Positions 15,919-24,061 of a DNA stretch of 64,000 nucleotides are shown piece by piece. Source of the stretch: Candidatus Manganitrophaceae bacterium. GTDB taxonomy: Bacteria; Nitrospirota; Nitrospiria; SBBL01; Manganitrophaceae. The stretch spans positions 310,001-374,000 of the forward strand of contig JACQEZ010000011.1 in NCBI GenBank assembly GCA_016200325.1, written 5' to 3'. The translations under genes and the position numbers were made by a program. The notes below the pieces were generated by a model, which saw only the letters and a list, made by a program, of their open reading frames with translations, made no database searches and was not told the DNA's origin. Each line of letters opens with the position of its first letter. The stretch's first letter is position 1.

Positions 15919-18194
15919 CTCGGCCTCCTTCGAGGAGAGACGGCGGGGAGGACGGAGGCTGCGGGAGCGGGAAGGACAAACTCCGATTCGGAATAGCGTT
16001 TTCCGAGCTTCTCATACTCCCTTCGGATCGCCTGAAGGAGGTGGGTCATCCGGATCGGCTCGCCCCCCTCCGCGGCAAGGAACGCCGCATTTAAGACAAT
16101 GTTCCGGATGTTCCCGCCGGAGACCTTAAATCGGCTTGCCAGAAATCCGAGGTCGACCTCGTCGGCCAGCGGCGCCTCCTTCGGAAGGTGCTTCTTCCAG
16201 ATCTCCAGGCGCGAGACCTCGTTCGGAAAGGGGAACTCGATGCTCGTCTGAATCCGCCGGGAGAAGGCGTCGTCGATATTTTGGGAGAAGTTGGTCGCCA
16301 GGATGACGATCCCTTCGTATTCTTCCAGCCGCTGGAGGAGATAGTTGATCTCGATGTTGGCGTAGCGGTCATGGGCATCTTTCACCTCCGAGCGCTTTCC
16401 GAAGAGGGCGTCGGCCTCATCGAAGAAGAGAATGGCGTCGGAGCGCTCGGCCCCCGAAAAGATCCGCTGCAGGTTCTTCTCGGTTTCGCCGATGTATTTG
16501 CTGACCACCGCCGAGAGATCGACCTTCAGAAGGTCGCGCCCCAGCGTCTGCGCCAGCACCTCCGCCGCGAGCGTCTTTCCGGTTCCGCTCGGCCCGGTGA
16601 AGAGGACATAGACCCCTTTTCCCAGGAGCAGCTTTTTCTCAAAACCCCAGTCGTGGAAGACCTTCGGCCGGTGTCGGACCTGCGCGAGGATCTCCCGGAG
16701 CTGCTGAAAGACCGATTCGGGCAGCACGAGATCATCCCAAGAGGCGCGGGGGGTGATCGATCGGGCGAGCCCGCCGAAGTGGGTCTGTGAGCGCTCCCGG
16801 CAGGCCCACAAGAGATCGTCGACCGCGACCTCCGGCCGCGTGGGGGCCCGCAGCGCCGCCCGGTCTCGGGCGAGCGCCATCGCATCCTCCATCTCTCGCA
16901 GGGTTAAACGATATCGGATCGAGACCGATTCGATCTCTTCTTTTCCGACCGCTGAGGGTCTCCGCCCGACCAATCCCTTCCACCCCTCGATCCGGTATTG
17001 AGGACCGGGAAGGGGGAGAAGGAGGGGGAAGAAGAGGCTCTCCTCGGAGGGGGCCGTCGGAACCCACGACTGGGCCCCTTCGATGAAGGTGAGCCATGCA
17101 GCCTCCTTTAAGAGCGCTTCCATGGCCGACGTCTCCGACGTCTTCCAATCTCCCTCTTCCCGCCCTTTCTCAAACCCGGTCAGGTAGAGCGCCGCCGGCT
17201 GCAGCAGCGCCTCACGGACGACCCGGCGGAGCCCCTCACTGAAGGGGAATATTCCGGAGAGGGCGGCCTGATGCAGGGCGATGAGATCGACCTCGATCAG
17301 CCGGACCTTCAGCCGGCCGCAGAGGGTCCGGGCGATCTCCCGTCCATCGGCGGCGCCGGGGCCATAAAAATAAGCGAGGACCTTTTGCGCCGGCACGGAA
17401 GACCGTTGGAACTGCGATGAGATCAATCGCTGCAATTGGGAGACGATCTCCGCCGCGTGCGGCGGCAACACCGTCTCCTCCCCTCCCTCGCGCTGGACCG
17501 ACCGCAGATAGGGGAGAACCTTTCCATCGACCTGGGCGATCTCCAGGAGAAAAGCGACGGTCCGCTCATCGAGCACAAACCCTTGATTCAATCGCGGGAT
17601 CGCGAGCCCCGTTTCGCCGACCGGCTGGACGAGATGCCAGCGGAGCAGCGGCGCCTGCGGCGAGAAGAAGAACCGGCCCTCCGGACCGACCTCGCCCCGC
17701 AGGCACGCCAGCCGAAGGATCAGATCGACGCTGGGAAACTTCCGGGTCAGGTCGTCTTGGAGATAGGCGTAGAGCTTCGCATATTTTGGATCGAGCTCCG
17801 GCGCGAGGGTGACGATCAGCGCCGTCTCCTCGACCGGGGAGAGCTGAAAGAGGTGCGTGAGGTGGGAGAGCGAGAGCGCGCCCCCCTTCTCCAGCGTGGC
17901 CTTTTTACGGGAGAGAATCTCTCGTCGCAATCGATCGAGCGCGGCGGAGAGCGCATCGGCCTCGGGATCGTTGATTCGACTTTTCGGCCGATTATCCGGC
18001 CGAATTTCCGAGGTGAGGAGCCGCTCGGCCTCCTTCTGCGAGAGGAAGAGGCCCTGCCCCTCCGTTTTTCCCTCGCGTCGATGGAAGAGGTGAAGGAGGA
18101 GTGACAGCGCCCGATCGAGCCAATCGAGCTCGGCGGCGAGGTAATCGCGGCTGTTCCGGAACGGCGCCGTTTTGAGAGAGGGGGTCGACTTCAT
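15915..18194 (-). CDS. AAA+ ATPase of the contractile injection system (Afp15/Pvc15-like)
   Basis: This 759-residue protein has an N-terminal non-catalytic region (about 1-450, including a degenerate first AAA-like segment) and a canonical AAA+ domain from about 500. The Walker A TGPSGTGKTLAAEVLA is near residue 535, Walker B is ILFFDEADALFGKRSEV, sensor 1 is VILATNFSQNIDDAF and an arginine finger is in SRRIQTSIEFPFP. In Afp/PVC loci the equivalent ATPase is required for particle assembly or recycling. It overlaps the DUF4255 gene stop and the next small gene start by 4 bases each, so its dosage is coupled to the cap protein. Confidence 0.9.
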   Translation of the reverse strand: MKSTPSLKTAPFRNSRDYLAAELDWLDRALSLLLHLFHRREGKTEGQGLFLSQKEAERLLTSEIRPDNRPKSRINDPEADALSAALDRLRREILSRKKATLEKGGALSLSHLTHLFQLSPVEETALIVTLAPELDPKYAKLYAYLQDDLTRKFPSVDLILRLACLRGEVGPEGRFFFSPQAPLLRWHLVQPVGETGLAIPRLNQGFVLDERTVAFLLEIAQVDGKVLPYLRSVQREGGEETVLPPHAAEIVSQLQRLISSQFQRSSVPAQKVLAYFYGPGAADGREIARTLCGRLKVRLIEVDLIALHQAALSGIFPFSEGLRRVVREALLQPAALYLTGFEKGREEGDWKTSETSAMEALLKEAAWLTFIEGAQSWVPTAPSEESLFFPLLLPLPGPQYRIEGWKGLVGRRPSAVGKEEIESVSIRYRLTLREMEDAMALARDRAALRAPTRPEVAVDDLLWACRERSQTHFGGLARSITPRASWDDLVLPESVFQQLREILAQVRHRPKVFHDWGFEKKLLLGKGVYVLFTGPSGTGKTLAAEVLAQTLGRDLLKVDLSAVVSKYIGETEKNLQRIFSGAERSDAILFFDEADALFGKRSEVKDAHDRYANIEINYLLQRLEEYEGIVILATNFSQNIDDAFSRRIQTSIEFPFPNEVSRLEIWKKHLPKEAPLADEVDLGFLASRFKVSGGNIRNIVLNAAFLAAEGGEPIRMTHLLQAIRREYEKLGKRYSESEFVLPAPAASVLPAVSPRRRPR

Positions 18195-19009
18195 GGAATC
18201 ACCTCGAAGACCTCGTGGAACCGGGAGAGGTTCGCCACGTTGACATCGACTTCATAGACCCCGGGCGTCAGCCCTGCCGGAACCGGGGCGGTAAAAGCGT
18301 GATCTTCGAAAAGGAGCTGGTCTTTCACAGCGACCTGGTCGCCGACACGGACGGTGACCTTCCATCCCCTCAAGAACGCGCCGCTGAACTGAAGGGGGGT
18401 TCCGGCCGGACCGGAGGCCGGCGACATCGCCTGGAGAACCGGGGGACGATACGGGGCGCGAACATCGAGATGAACCTCTTCGACCCGCTTCGGCAGCGGA
18501 CGTTGTTGCTCCGCCGGCACCTCGACATAGGAAACCTCATAACCGACCGACAATCGAAAATCTTTGTTGAGCGCCGTCCAAATCTTGCTGAGCTGCTCCA
18601 GATCGAGGGGAAGGAGCGTCACCTTCACCTCCCCCTCCTGCAGGCCGTCTTCGAGATAGACCTGCGGGATGATTGCATTTTCATACAGGACCCGCATCGC
18701 TTCACCGAGCAATCCGTGGGCGTCGGCCAGGCCGGTCTGCGGATCGAGGGGGGCGAAGGGGGTCATCAGATAAAAGAGATTGAGGGCGAGCGGCGGAGAG
18801 ACGAGTTGGTTGAGCGTCCCCTTCTTCGGCAGCCAGTCGCGGTTGTTGAGATGCGGGTTTTCAATGATCCGATAGAGAAAGAGGTTGATCCGTTTGTTCT
18901 GCCCGCTGGTGTCGCCGGGCGAGAGGAGCGTGACGTGCGCGTTCGGCGTCATCTCCCCTTCTAAGAGACTCTTCAACGATTCGGTGACCTTTCCGAGGGT
19001 GGTGCTCAT
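18191..19009 (-). CDS. DUF4255/Pvc16-like tail terminator (cap) protein
   Basis: The call starts at ATG 19009 (MSTTLGKVTESLKSLLEG), which leaves a 10-base gap from the upstream gene. The upstream in-frame start at 19069 would overlap it. The N-terminal about 190 residues match the Pvc16/DUF4255 family (INLFLYRIIENPHLNNRDW, PPLALNLFYLMTPFAP, LLGEAMRVLYENAIIP, VGYEVSYVEVP), the hexameric cap that ends the tube and sheath. The last about 85 residues are an IPT/TIG-like immunoglobulin domain (VLQAMSPASGPAGTPLQFSG, GLTPGVYEVDVNVANLS), a common extra in this family. The 272-residue length is normal. Confidence 0.88.
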   Translation of the reverse strand: MSTTLGKVTESLKSLLEGEMTPNAHVTLLSPGDTSGQNKRINLFLYRIIENPHLNNRDWLPKKGTLNQLVSPPLALNLFYLMTPFAPLDPQTGLADAHGLLGEAMRVLYENAIIPQVYLEDGLQEGEVKVTLLPLDLEQLSKIWTALNKDFRLSVGYEVSYVEVPAEQQRPLPKRVEEVHLDVRAPYRPPVLQAMSPASGPAGTPLQFSGAFLRGWKVTVRVGDQVAVKDQLLFEDHAFTAPVPAGLTPGVYEVDVNVANLSRFHEVFEVIP

Positions 19010-19019
19010 GGGCAGACGC

Positions 19020-19850
19020 TCACACCTTTTTGAGATAATACCGGGCCGCCGTCTCCCAGGCCCCCGCACGTTTCGGGGTGGCGGGCCGCATCCTCGGCAC
19101 CTGCGGCCGACGCTCCGGCTCGGCGATCACTCGGACGTCGAGCTGCTCGATCACCAGATCCCCCGTCTCCGATTTCGCTTCGATTCCGGAAGGAGGTCGC
19201 TTCCGTTCCGACGGCGAGGATGACTCCGCCGGCGATTTCGGGAAGAGCGTCGCCGGCCCCGTGTCTTTTTTTATCTGCGCGGCATGCGGCTGCGGAGGAT
19301 CGGTGAAGGAAGGCGTTTGCGCTTGAGACAAAGCAGCCGGCGGATCAACCGATTCTCCCGGCGGGATGCGGGACCGACTGCGCAACGGCTCGATCGGCAG
19401 CACCTTCCAGACGACCTCCTGCGCCGAACGATTCGATTTCGGTGACGCCGCTCCGTCTTCACCTCTCTGAGACGGCTGAAACCGCCGGAGCGCGCGATAG
19501 GGAACGGCGGGGTCGAACTCAACCCGCTCAAAAGAGACCCTCTCCGCCCCCATCGACTTTTCCCGGCCGGCCGCAAGAGGATCAAGTGCGATCGGTCCCG
19601 CCGGCGGCATTGACCGACCGCTCGGCTCCGGCGCAACCGCTTCTTCCAGCCAATTCATCCCAGCCGGGGCTTCCCTTTCGGTCTCGACCCGCCGCGGGGG
19701 GTCCTCATCCCGTCCCTCCGGTCGCGCTGCCGCTTCGGTCGGCGCCGGCTTTTTTTCAAGCGTCTCTTGAACGGCGGGGGAGGCAACACGACCGGTCGGT
19801 CCCACCCGCCGCAACCCCGCTGTCAACACCCGGTTGAGAAATCCGCTCAT
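19020..19850 (-). CDS. Pro/Arg/Glu-rich, largely disordered eCIS protein
   Basis: This 276-residue protein lies between the T4-type baseplate gene (4-base overlap) and the cap gene. The first about 215 residues are low-complexity and rich in Pro, Glu, Arg and Ala, with little hydrophobic sequence. The last about 50 residues look folded (DLVIEQLDVRVIAEP, then AWETAARYYLKKV). I do not recognise a family. The layout of a disordered stalk with a short conserved end would suit a lumen or linker protein. No dedicated tape-measure gene was found, so it is one candidate for that role, although it is short and without coiled coil. Confidence 0.6.
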   Translation of the reverse strand: MSGFLNRVLTAGLRRVGPTGRVASPAVQETLEKKPAPTEAAARPEGRDEDPPRRVETEREAPAGMNWLEEAVAPEPSGRSMPPAGPIALDPLAAGREKSMGAERVSFERVEFDPAVPYRALRRFQPSQRGEDGAASPKSNRSAQEVVWKVLPIEPLRSRSRIPPGESVDPPAALSQAQTPSFTDPPQPHAAQIKKDTGPATLFPKSPAESSSPSERKRPPSGIEAKSETGDLVIEQLDVRVIAEPERRPQVPRMRPATPKRAGAWETAARYYLKKV

Positions 19851-20758
19851 ACCCTCCCCAGGATGGAGCGGCCCGACCGCTCCAATTCATCGGTGAGAAG
19901 TTCTAGATACCGCCGCCGTTTCTGCCGGGTCAGCCCCAAAATCTCCCGCAGCGGCCAGTGATAATAAAAAGCGAGAAGATGCACTTCCCGTTCAAATTGC
20001 CCGCGATCCCGAAGGAGCTCTTTGATAAAGAATGGGACGATCTCAAATGGATGGATAAAATGCCCGCCGCACTCCGGGCAGTGCAGCTCCATGTCGATCT
20101 CAACCTGCGGGGACTGTTGCTCCATCGCCGCCGTGATCTCTTCCACCGACCGGGTTGACCATCGCCTCACCGCATCGGGGGGCGACGCCAGACAACGGGA
20201 CAAGAGTCGGACGACCCGCTCCCGTTCGTCCAACATTTCCCACCCCCGCACCGCCTCCTGATCTTCCCCGTTCGGAATCCGAAAGACGACCTCCCGCTGG
20301 AAGCGGCCCTGTTCATCGAGAATTGCACCCGCCTCAGAGAGGGTCAGGGTGTGGTGCGGCGCCATCGGTCTCGGCGCGACCGAGATCTGGGCGAGGTCGA
20401 GATCGGCATCCATCTTCTTGGCGCAGAGAGGCCGCGGGCAGACGAGCGTCATCTCCACCCGAGGACCGAACGTGATCTGCCGAAGCCGCAACATCAGGTA
20501 ATCTCGATCTCCGACGGCCAACGATCGGAGCAGCGGCTCGGTCGGCCGATAAGGACCGATCCTCGTAACGCAGCGGCCGAGCAGCGCCGTCACCAGCGTC
20601 GCCTCGGTCCACCCCCGGGCCGGATCGGCCGCCGCCTCTTCCTCTCGGCCGGTCAGCGGCCGGAGCACCCCCTCCCGTTGAAGATTCCCGTCGGGGTCGA
20701 GATATCCGCCGGGGAGGAGAAAGAGGCCTTCTTCAGGACGTTCACTCAAGTCCGGCAT
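19847..20758 (-). CDS. T4-type baseplate protein with Cys pairs
   Basis: This 303-residue protein follows the tube gene at 9 bases, the place where eCIS and related loci encode a T4-baseplate (PF12322-like) protein. It contains LPLTGREEEAA-like and ALLGRCVTRIG segments, the core GDRDYLMLRLRQITFGPRVEMTLVCP, a first Cys pair region (CPRPLC), and later MELHCPECGGHFIHPF. The spaced CPxxxC and CPEC motifs suggest a structural zinc site. The C-terminus (LAFYYHWPLREILGLTRQKRRRYLELL) is helical and typical of the family. It probably acts as an assembly chaperone or baseplate component for the tube protein next to it. Confidence 0.75.
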   Translation of the reverse strand: MPDLSERPEEGLFLLPGGYLDPDGNLQREGVLRPLTGREEEAAADPARGWTEATLVTALLGRCVTRIGPYRPTEPLLRSLAVGDRDYLMLRLRQITFGPRVEMTLVCPRPLCAKKMDADLDLAQISVAPRPMAPHHTLTLSEAGAILDEQGRFQREVVFRIPNGEDQEAVRGWEMLDERERVVRLLSRCLASPPDAVRRWSTRSVEEITAAMEQQSPQVEIDMELHCPECGGHFIHPFEIVPFFIKELLRDRGQFEREVHLLAFYYHWPLREILGLTRQKRRRYLELLTDELERSGRSILGRV

Positions 20759-20767
20759 ACGATATCG

Positions 20768-21268
20768 CTATTTCTCGGCCGGCTCGGTGACCGATTTATC
20801 CCGCTCCCACCCCTCGTTCTCCAGCTTGAGATGCTGGATGGCGACGGCGTTGGCGCTCGCGTCGAGATCGGGAAGGGCCTGGTATTCCGAGACCCAGCAG
20901 CGGAAGACATTGTACGAGAGGACCTTCTGGCCCCCTTCGTTGAAGACGTCGATCGTGATGTCCTTTCGGAAGTTCTTCAGCGATCCGGCGGCATCCCCCT
21001 GGAAGTTGTTCACGAGGTTCGCCCAATCTTCAAAGGTGGTGTCATGAGTCACGCCGGCTTCCAGCGTGATCGAGTCGTACTTCGTCTTTCCCGGGAGCTG
21101 ACGGCTGATCGAGGGATCGCCTCCCTCTCGCCACGTAGTCACCTCGGTGCTCTTTTTCAGCGAGCTGCATTTGCTCAGACCGGCGACATATTGGTTATCG
21201 ACCTTGACCTTGAATTTAAAGTTACGGTAGGGATCGAACCGGTGGGTATTGACCGTAAACTTGGCCAT
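20768..21268 (-). CDS. Inner tube protein, gp19/Hcp-like (Afp1/Afp5-like)
   Basis: This 166-residue tail tube protein is a clear match to the T4 gp19-like tube family: FDPYRNFKFKVKVDNQYVAGLSKCSSLKKSTEV, SRQLPGKTKYDSITLEAGVTHDTTFEDWANLV and DITIDVFNEGGQKVLSYNVFRCWVSEYQALPDLDASANAVAIQ. It polymerises as hexameric rings inside the sheath and carries cargo in its lumen. A strong Shine-Dalgarno (AAAGGAGT) precedes the ATG. It lies 45 bases after the sheath gene. Only one tube gene is present, against two in Afp/PVC. Confidence 0.93.
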   Translation of the reverse strand: MAKFTVNTHRFDPYRNFKFKVKVDNQYVAGLSKCSSLKKSTEVTTWREGGDPSISRQLPGKTKYDSITLEAGVTHDTTFEDWANLVNNFQGDAAGSLKNFRKDITIDVFNEGGQKVLSYNVFRCWVSEYQALPDLDASANAVAIQHLKLENEGWERDKSVTEPAEK

Positions 21269-21313
21269 CTTTGGACTCCTTTGTCTCTATGATCTGCGGG
21301 GCCCGCCTCCTCT

Positions 21314-23194
21314 TTACGCAGCCGAATCGCCCGCCTTCTGGCTGATCTTGATCACCACGAACTCCGCCGGCTTCAACGGCGCGAAGCCGACCATCACATT
21401 GACGACGCCGGCATCGATGTCGGCTTGGGTCGTCGTCTGGTTGTCGCACTTGACGAAGAAGGCCTGCGAGGGGGTCGTTCCTTGGAAGGCGCCGGCCCGG
21501 AACAGGGTCATCATGAAGGCGCCGATGTTGAGGCGCAGGCTGGCCCAGAGATCGTCGTCGTTCGGCTCGAAGACCGCCCATTGGATCCCGTTGTAGATGC
21601 TCTGCTCGATGAAGATCGCCGTCCGACGGACCGGTACATACCGGTATTCGGGATCGGCCTGCGTCGCCACCGTTCTCGCCCCCCAGATAACGATCCCGGC
21701 GGCGGGGAAAACGCGGATGACATTCACCCCGATCGGGTTCAACGTGTCTTGCTCGGCATCGGTGATCTCCCGCGTCAGCCCGACCGCCCCGCCGATGTTC
21801 GCCTCGGTCCCGGCCGGCGCTTTCCAGACACCCCGTTTGGCGTCGATGCGCGCATACATTCCGGCGACATAGCCGGAGGGGGGGAGAAGAATCGGCTCGG
21901 GCGAGACGCCGGTCGGATCGACCGCTTTGAGCCAGGGGAAATAGACGGCGGCGTAGGAGCCTTTCACCGTCAGCCCGGTGACGAAGGCTTGCGCCTCCTC
22001 TTTGGTGTCGTCCGCCACCCCCATGTCGCCGACAAAGAAGCAGTCTTGGCGGTTGCGGCAGTAGTTCCCGCCGAAGTCGACCATCGTTTTTGATCCGATT
22101 CCGGGGACGGCGACGATGTTGACATCCCGCCGGGGATCGAGAAGCGCAAACCCGTTCTCATAATCGATTTCCTGCGGGGTGGTCCCATCGCTTCCGGGGT
22201 TGGCGCCGACAATATTGCCGGCCACCGGCGCGTCGCCGACATGATAGTCGGTTCCGACGGCGGGACGGAGGACCGCGGCGCCGCTCTGTTCGATTCCCCC
22301 ATTGTTCTTTCCGAGCTTGAGGAGCGTCGCCGCATTCGCCGAAGGAGCATTGCTGACCTGAACGGAAGAGCGCTTCCCGCCGGCGCCGGAAGTAAGGGTA
22401 TAGAGGCCGGCGGAAAACGCGGCGGTGAAGGCGGAGTAGACGGGGGTCGGCGTCGATCCCCGCAATGGGATAAGCGCCCGGACCGCGCTTTGAATGGCCG
22501 TCGCAATTTCGCTCCCGGTGGTCGCCGGATCGGCGAGAGTAATCGTCTGCGGGCCGTCGCCGTTGAGGTTGACCACCATCTTCCGGTTGACCGCGGGGAG
22601 GGTCGTGGCCGGTGAGGCGCCGCTCTGGCTGGTTCCCTTGTCGGTCGAATCGTTTGCCGGATCGACCGCCGCCTTAATGAGCTGGGAGTTGCCGGTGATG
22701 ACATTCTCGACAAAGTTCGTCGCGTCGGGATTCATGCTCAGGTTGTCGTGGACTTCAAGGGGAGCGCCATCGCGCTTCACGGTGATCTTGAACTCGTTTC
22801 CGGAATCCTGGCTGCCGTCGGCGATATCGATGTCGAGTGTATTCCCCCACCCGCCGGGGCTGTTGGCGGCGACGGTCAAGGTCTTGGCGGGGGTCCCTTT
22901 CCGATCGGCGATCGCCACATCGGCGGCGACCGCGCCGTTTGCCACCCGGACGATATAGAGCCGCCGGCCGCCGTTGTTGAAGAATTGAAGCGCCGCATGC
23001 GCCAGGTAGCTGTCGTTCAGGAAGGTCCCATAATTCGTCTGAAACTCGATGAAGCTCGTTACCATAAAAGCCCGGTCGAGCGGGCCTTTCTCCGCTTTTC
23101 CAACAAACGCCGCCGTCGACGTGCTGACCCCCTCGATCGGACGGGCCCCGCTCGGGACCTCCTCAATGTAGACACCCGGATGCAGCCTTTCCAT
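21314..23194 (-). CDS. Contractile sheath protein (Afp2/3/4-like)
   Basis: The call is 626 residues from ATG 23194, 7 bases after AGGAGG. A GTG one codon upstream is too close to that site. The N-terminus, HPGVYIEEVPSGARPIEGVSTSTAAFVG, and the C-terminus (GVNVIRVFPAAGIVIWGARTV, RYVPVRRTAIFIEQSIYNGIQWAVFEPND, FKCDNQTTTQADIDAGVVNVMVGFAPLKPAEFVVIKI-type segments) are characteristic of tail sheath proteins. Residues about 130-370 form a variable beta-rich insertion on the outer face. A single sheath gene serves the whole particle here, unlike the three paralogues of Afp/PVC. Confidence 0.95.
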   Translation of the reverse strand: MERLHPGVYIEEVPSGARPIEGVSTSTAAFVGKAEKGPLDRAFMVTSFIEFQTNYGTFLNDSYLAHAALQFFNNGGRRLYIVRVANGAVAADVAIADRKGTPAKTLTVAANSPGGWGNTLDIDIADGSQDSGNEFKITVKRDGAPLEVHDNLSMNPDATNFVENVITGNSQLIKAAVDPANDSTDKGTSQSGASPATTLPAVNRKMVVNLNGDGPQTITLADPATTGSEIATAIQSAVRALIPLRGSTPTPVYSAFTAAFSAGLYTLTSGAGGKRSSVQVSNAPSANAATLLKLGKNNGGIEQSGAAVLRPAVGTDYHVGDAPVAGNIVGANPGSDGTTPQEIDYENGFALLDPRRDVNIVAVPGIGSKTMVDFGGNYCRNRQDCFFVGDMGVADDTKEEAQAFVTGLTVKGSYAAVYFPWLKAVDPTGVSPEPILLPPSGYVAGMYARIDAKRGVWKAPAGTEANIGGAVGLTREITDAEQDTLNPIGVNVIRVFPAAGIVIWGARTVATQADPEYRYVPVRRTAIFIEQSIYNGIQWAVFEPNDDDLWASLRLNIGAFMMTLFRAGAFQGTTPSQAFFVKCDNQTTTQADIDAGVVNVMVGFAPLKPAEFVVIKISQKAGDSAA

Positions 23195-23233
23195 CACTGA
23201 ACCTCCTATGATAGACGATGCCCGCCTAGCGGC

Positions 23234-23461
23234 TCATCGTCCTCTTCCCCGCCTCGAACCGGTATGCGCCGCCCCTTCTTCTTTGGTCTCAGCCCACACC
23301 ACCCATCCCTTCTGGGCCATTTTTTGAAGGGTGGCATTGTTTTTAACTTCAATCGAGTCGATTCCGGCCGCCGCTTCTCCGGGCGCCAGATGTAGGGTGG
23401 CGCCGCTGTTGAGCGGGATCACCAGAAGCTGTCTCGATCGATTCATCATACGCACCGACAT
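23234..23461 (-). CDS. Small protein preceding the sheath, unknown function
   Basis: This 75-residue protein has a strong GGGAGG Shine-Dalgarno that lies inside the end of the upstream gene, so the two are translationally coupled. It begins MSVRMMNRSRQLLVIPLNSG, with a beta-rich middle (LHLAPGEAAAGIDSIEVKNNATLQKM) and a basic Arg/Gly-rich tail. Similar short proteins with an LxPG / xV.NNxxLxKL pattern occur at the head of some eCIS operons, but their function is not known to me. Confidence 0.6.
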   Translation of the reverse strand: MSVRMMNRSRQLLVIPLNSGATLHLAPGEAAAGIDSIEVKNNATLQKMAQKGWVVWAETKEEGAAHTGSRRGRGR

Positions 23462-23462
23462 G

Positions 23463-23768
23463 TTAAACCTCCCTTCGAAGGGGATCGATCAGACGCTCCA
23501 CCCGCGTCTTCGCCTCATCCTTCTTGTCCGGATTCAAACGATAGAGGGGAAGCGTCCCCCCGCGCCGCTCCTCCAAAATTAACCCCTCCTGAACCAAAGA
23601 CGAGAGCCCTTGCGAGATCTCCCCGAACCGCTCATAGATCTCTTCTTCCAAGAGCCACCATCGCGTCATCCCTTCCACCGTATCCCGCGCCCCCGGATGT
23701 CTCAGCAGGTAGCTGAGAATGCGTCGGACGGTCTCCTCATCTCTGCGGTTCAAATCACGGTCGAGCAT
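23463..23768 (-). CDS. Winged-helix protein, first gene of the eCIS operon
   Basis: ATG 23768 (MLDRDLNRRDEETVRRILSYL) is chosen because GGAGAGG sits 5-6 bases upstream. The longer in-frame version reads through the promoter region. The 101-residue protein has a winged-helix layout: helix 1 DEETVRRILSYLLRHP, helices around WWLLEEEIYERFGEISQGLSSLVQEGLI, and a wing LEERRGGTLPLYRL. This suggests DNA binding, or use of the fold as a protein-protein module. As the promoter-proximal gene it is a candidate autoregulator of the operon. It lies 25-39 bases downstream of a GG-N10-GC sigma-54-type element. Confidence 0.7.
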   Translation of the reverse strand: MLDRDLNRRDEETVRRILSYLLRHPGARDTVEGMTRWWLLEEEIYERFGEISQGLSSLVQEGLILEERRGGTLPLYRLNPDKKDEAKTRVERLIDPLRREV

Positions 23769-23792
23769 CGTCCCTCTCCACAAAAAACAAAT

Positions 23793-23808
23793 AGCAAAAC
23801 GCAGGCCG
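23793..23808 (-). promoter_or_regulatory. Candidate sigma-54 (-24/-12) promoter of the eCIS operon
   Basis: Read on the minus strand, the sequence is CGGCCTGCGTTTTGCT: GG, exactly ten bases, then GC, with TTGCT at the -12 side as in the TGGCAC-N5-TTGCW consensus. The -12 C is at 23794, which predicts transcription from about 23782. That leaves a short leader containing the GGAGAGG ribosome site of the winged-helix gene. The -24 half is imperfect (GGCCT in place of GGCAC). Confidence 0.55.
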
Positions 23809-23902
23809 CCTCCGTTCCAAATGAAGAAGGACCCTCCCCGCCTAGAAGAATCGGACGATCGAGCACGCGCGCCCTCCCCAATCAATTCGTCTCTCCGCTG
23901 AA

Positions 23903-23928
23903 AGTGGGACCTCTTGATCACACCCACT
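23903..23928. promoter_or_regulatory. Candidate enhancer-binding site between the divergent eCIS promoters
   Basis: AGTGGG (23903-23908) and CCCACT (23923-23928) form a perfect 6-base inverted repeat with a 14-base spacer. It lies about 80-110 bases from both GG-N10-GC elements, the usual range for an upstream activating sequence bound by an EBP dimer. The assignment rests on symmetry and position only. Confidence 0.3.
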
Positions 23929-23996
23929 GGCACAGAAAAGCCCCACCGCCCTCGCCGATCGAAGTGTTCCCAGACCGCTTAGGGGTCTTCGTGCGC

Positions 23997-24013
23997 TCGG
24001 CACCAAAGTTGCT
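23997..24013 (+). promoter_or_regulatory. Candidate sigma-54 (-24/-12) promoter of the DUF4157 gene
   Basis: TCGGCACCAAAGTTGCT has GGCAC, five bases and TTGCT, that is GG-N10-GC, differing from the TGGCAC-N5-TTGCT consensus only in the first base. The -12 C is at 24012, predicting a start near 24024 and a leader of about 38 bases before the ATG at 24062. It is divergent from the eCIS operon promoter. Confidence 0.65.
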
Positions 24014-24061
24014 GTTTCTCGGCCCAAGTTCGCACCACGCCGGGCAAAAGGGGAAGAAATA

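Noticed and set aside
23769-23933. N-terminal extension of the winged-helix gene to 23933
   Set aside because: The extra residues have low-quality composition and would cover the promoter; the ATG at 23768 has a good ribosome site.
23929-23943. A second TGGCAC-like element in the eCIS divergent gap
   Set aside because: GG to GC spacing is nine, not ten, and the TT of the -12 half is missing.
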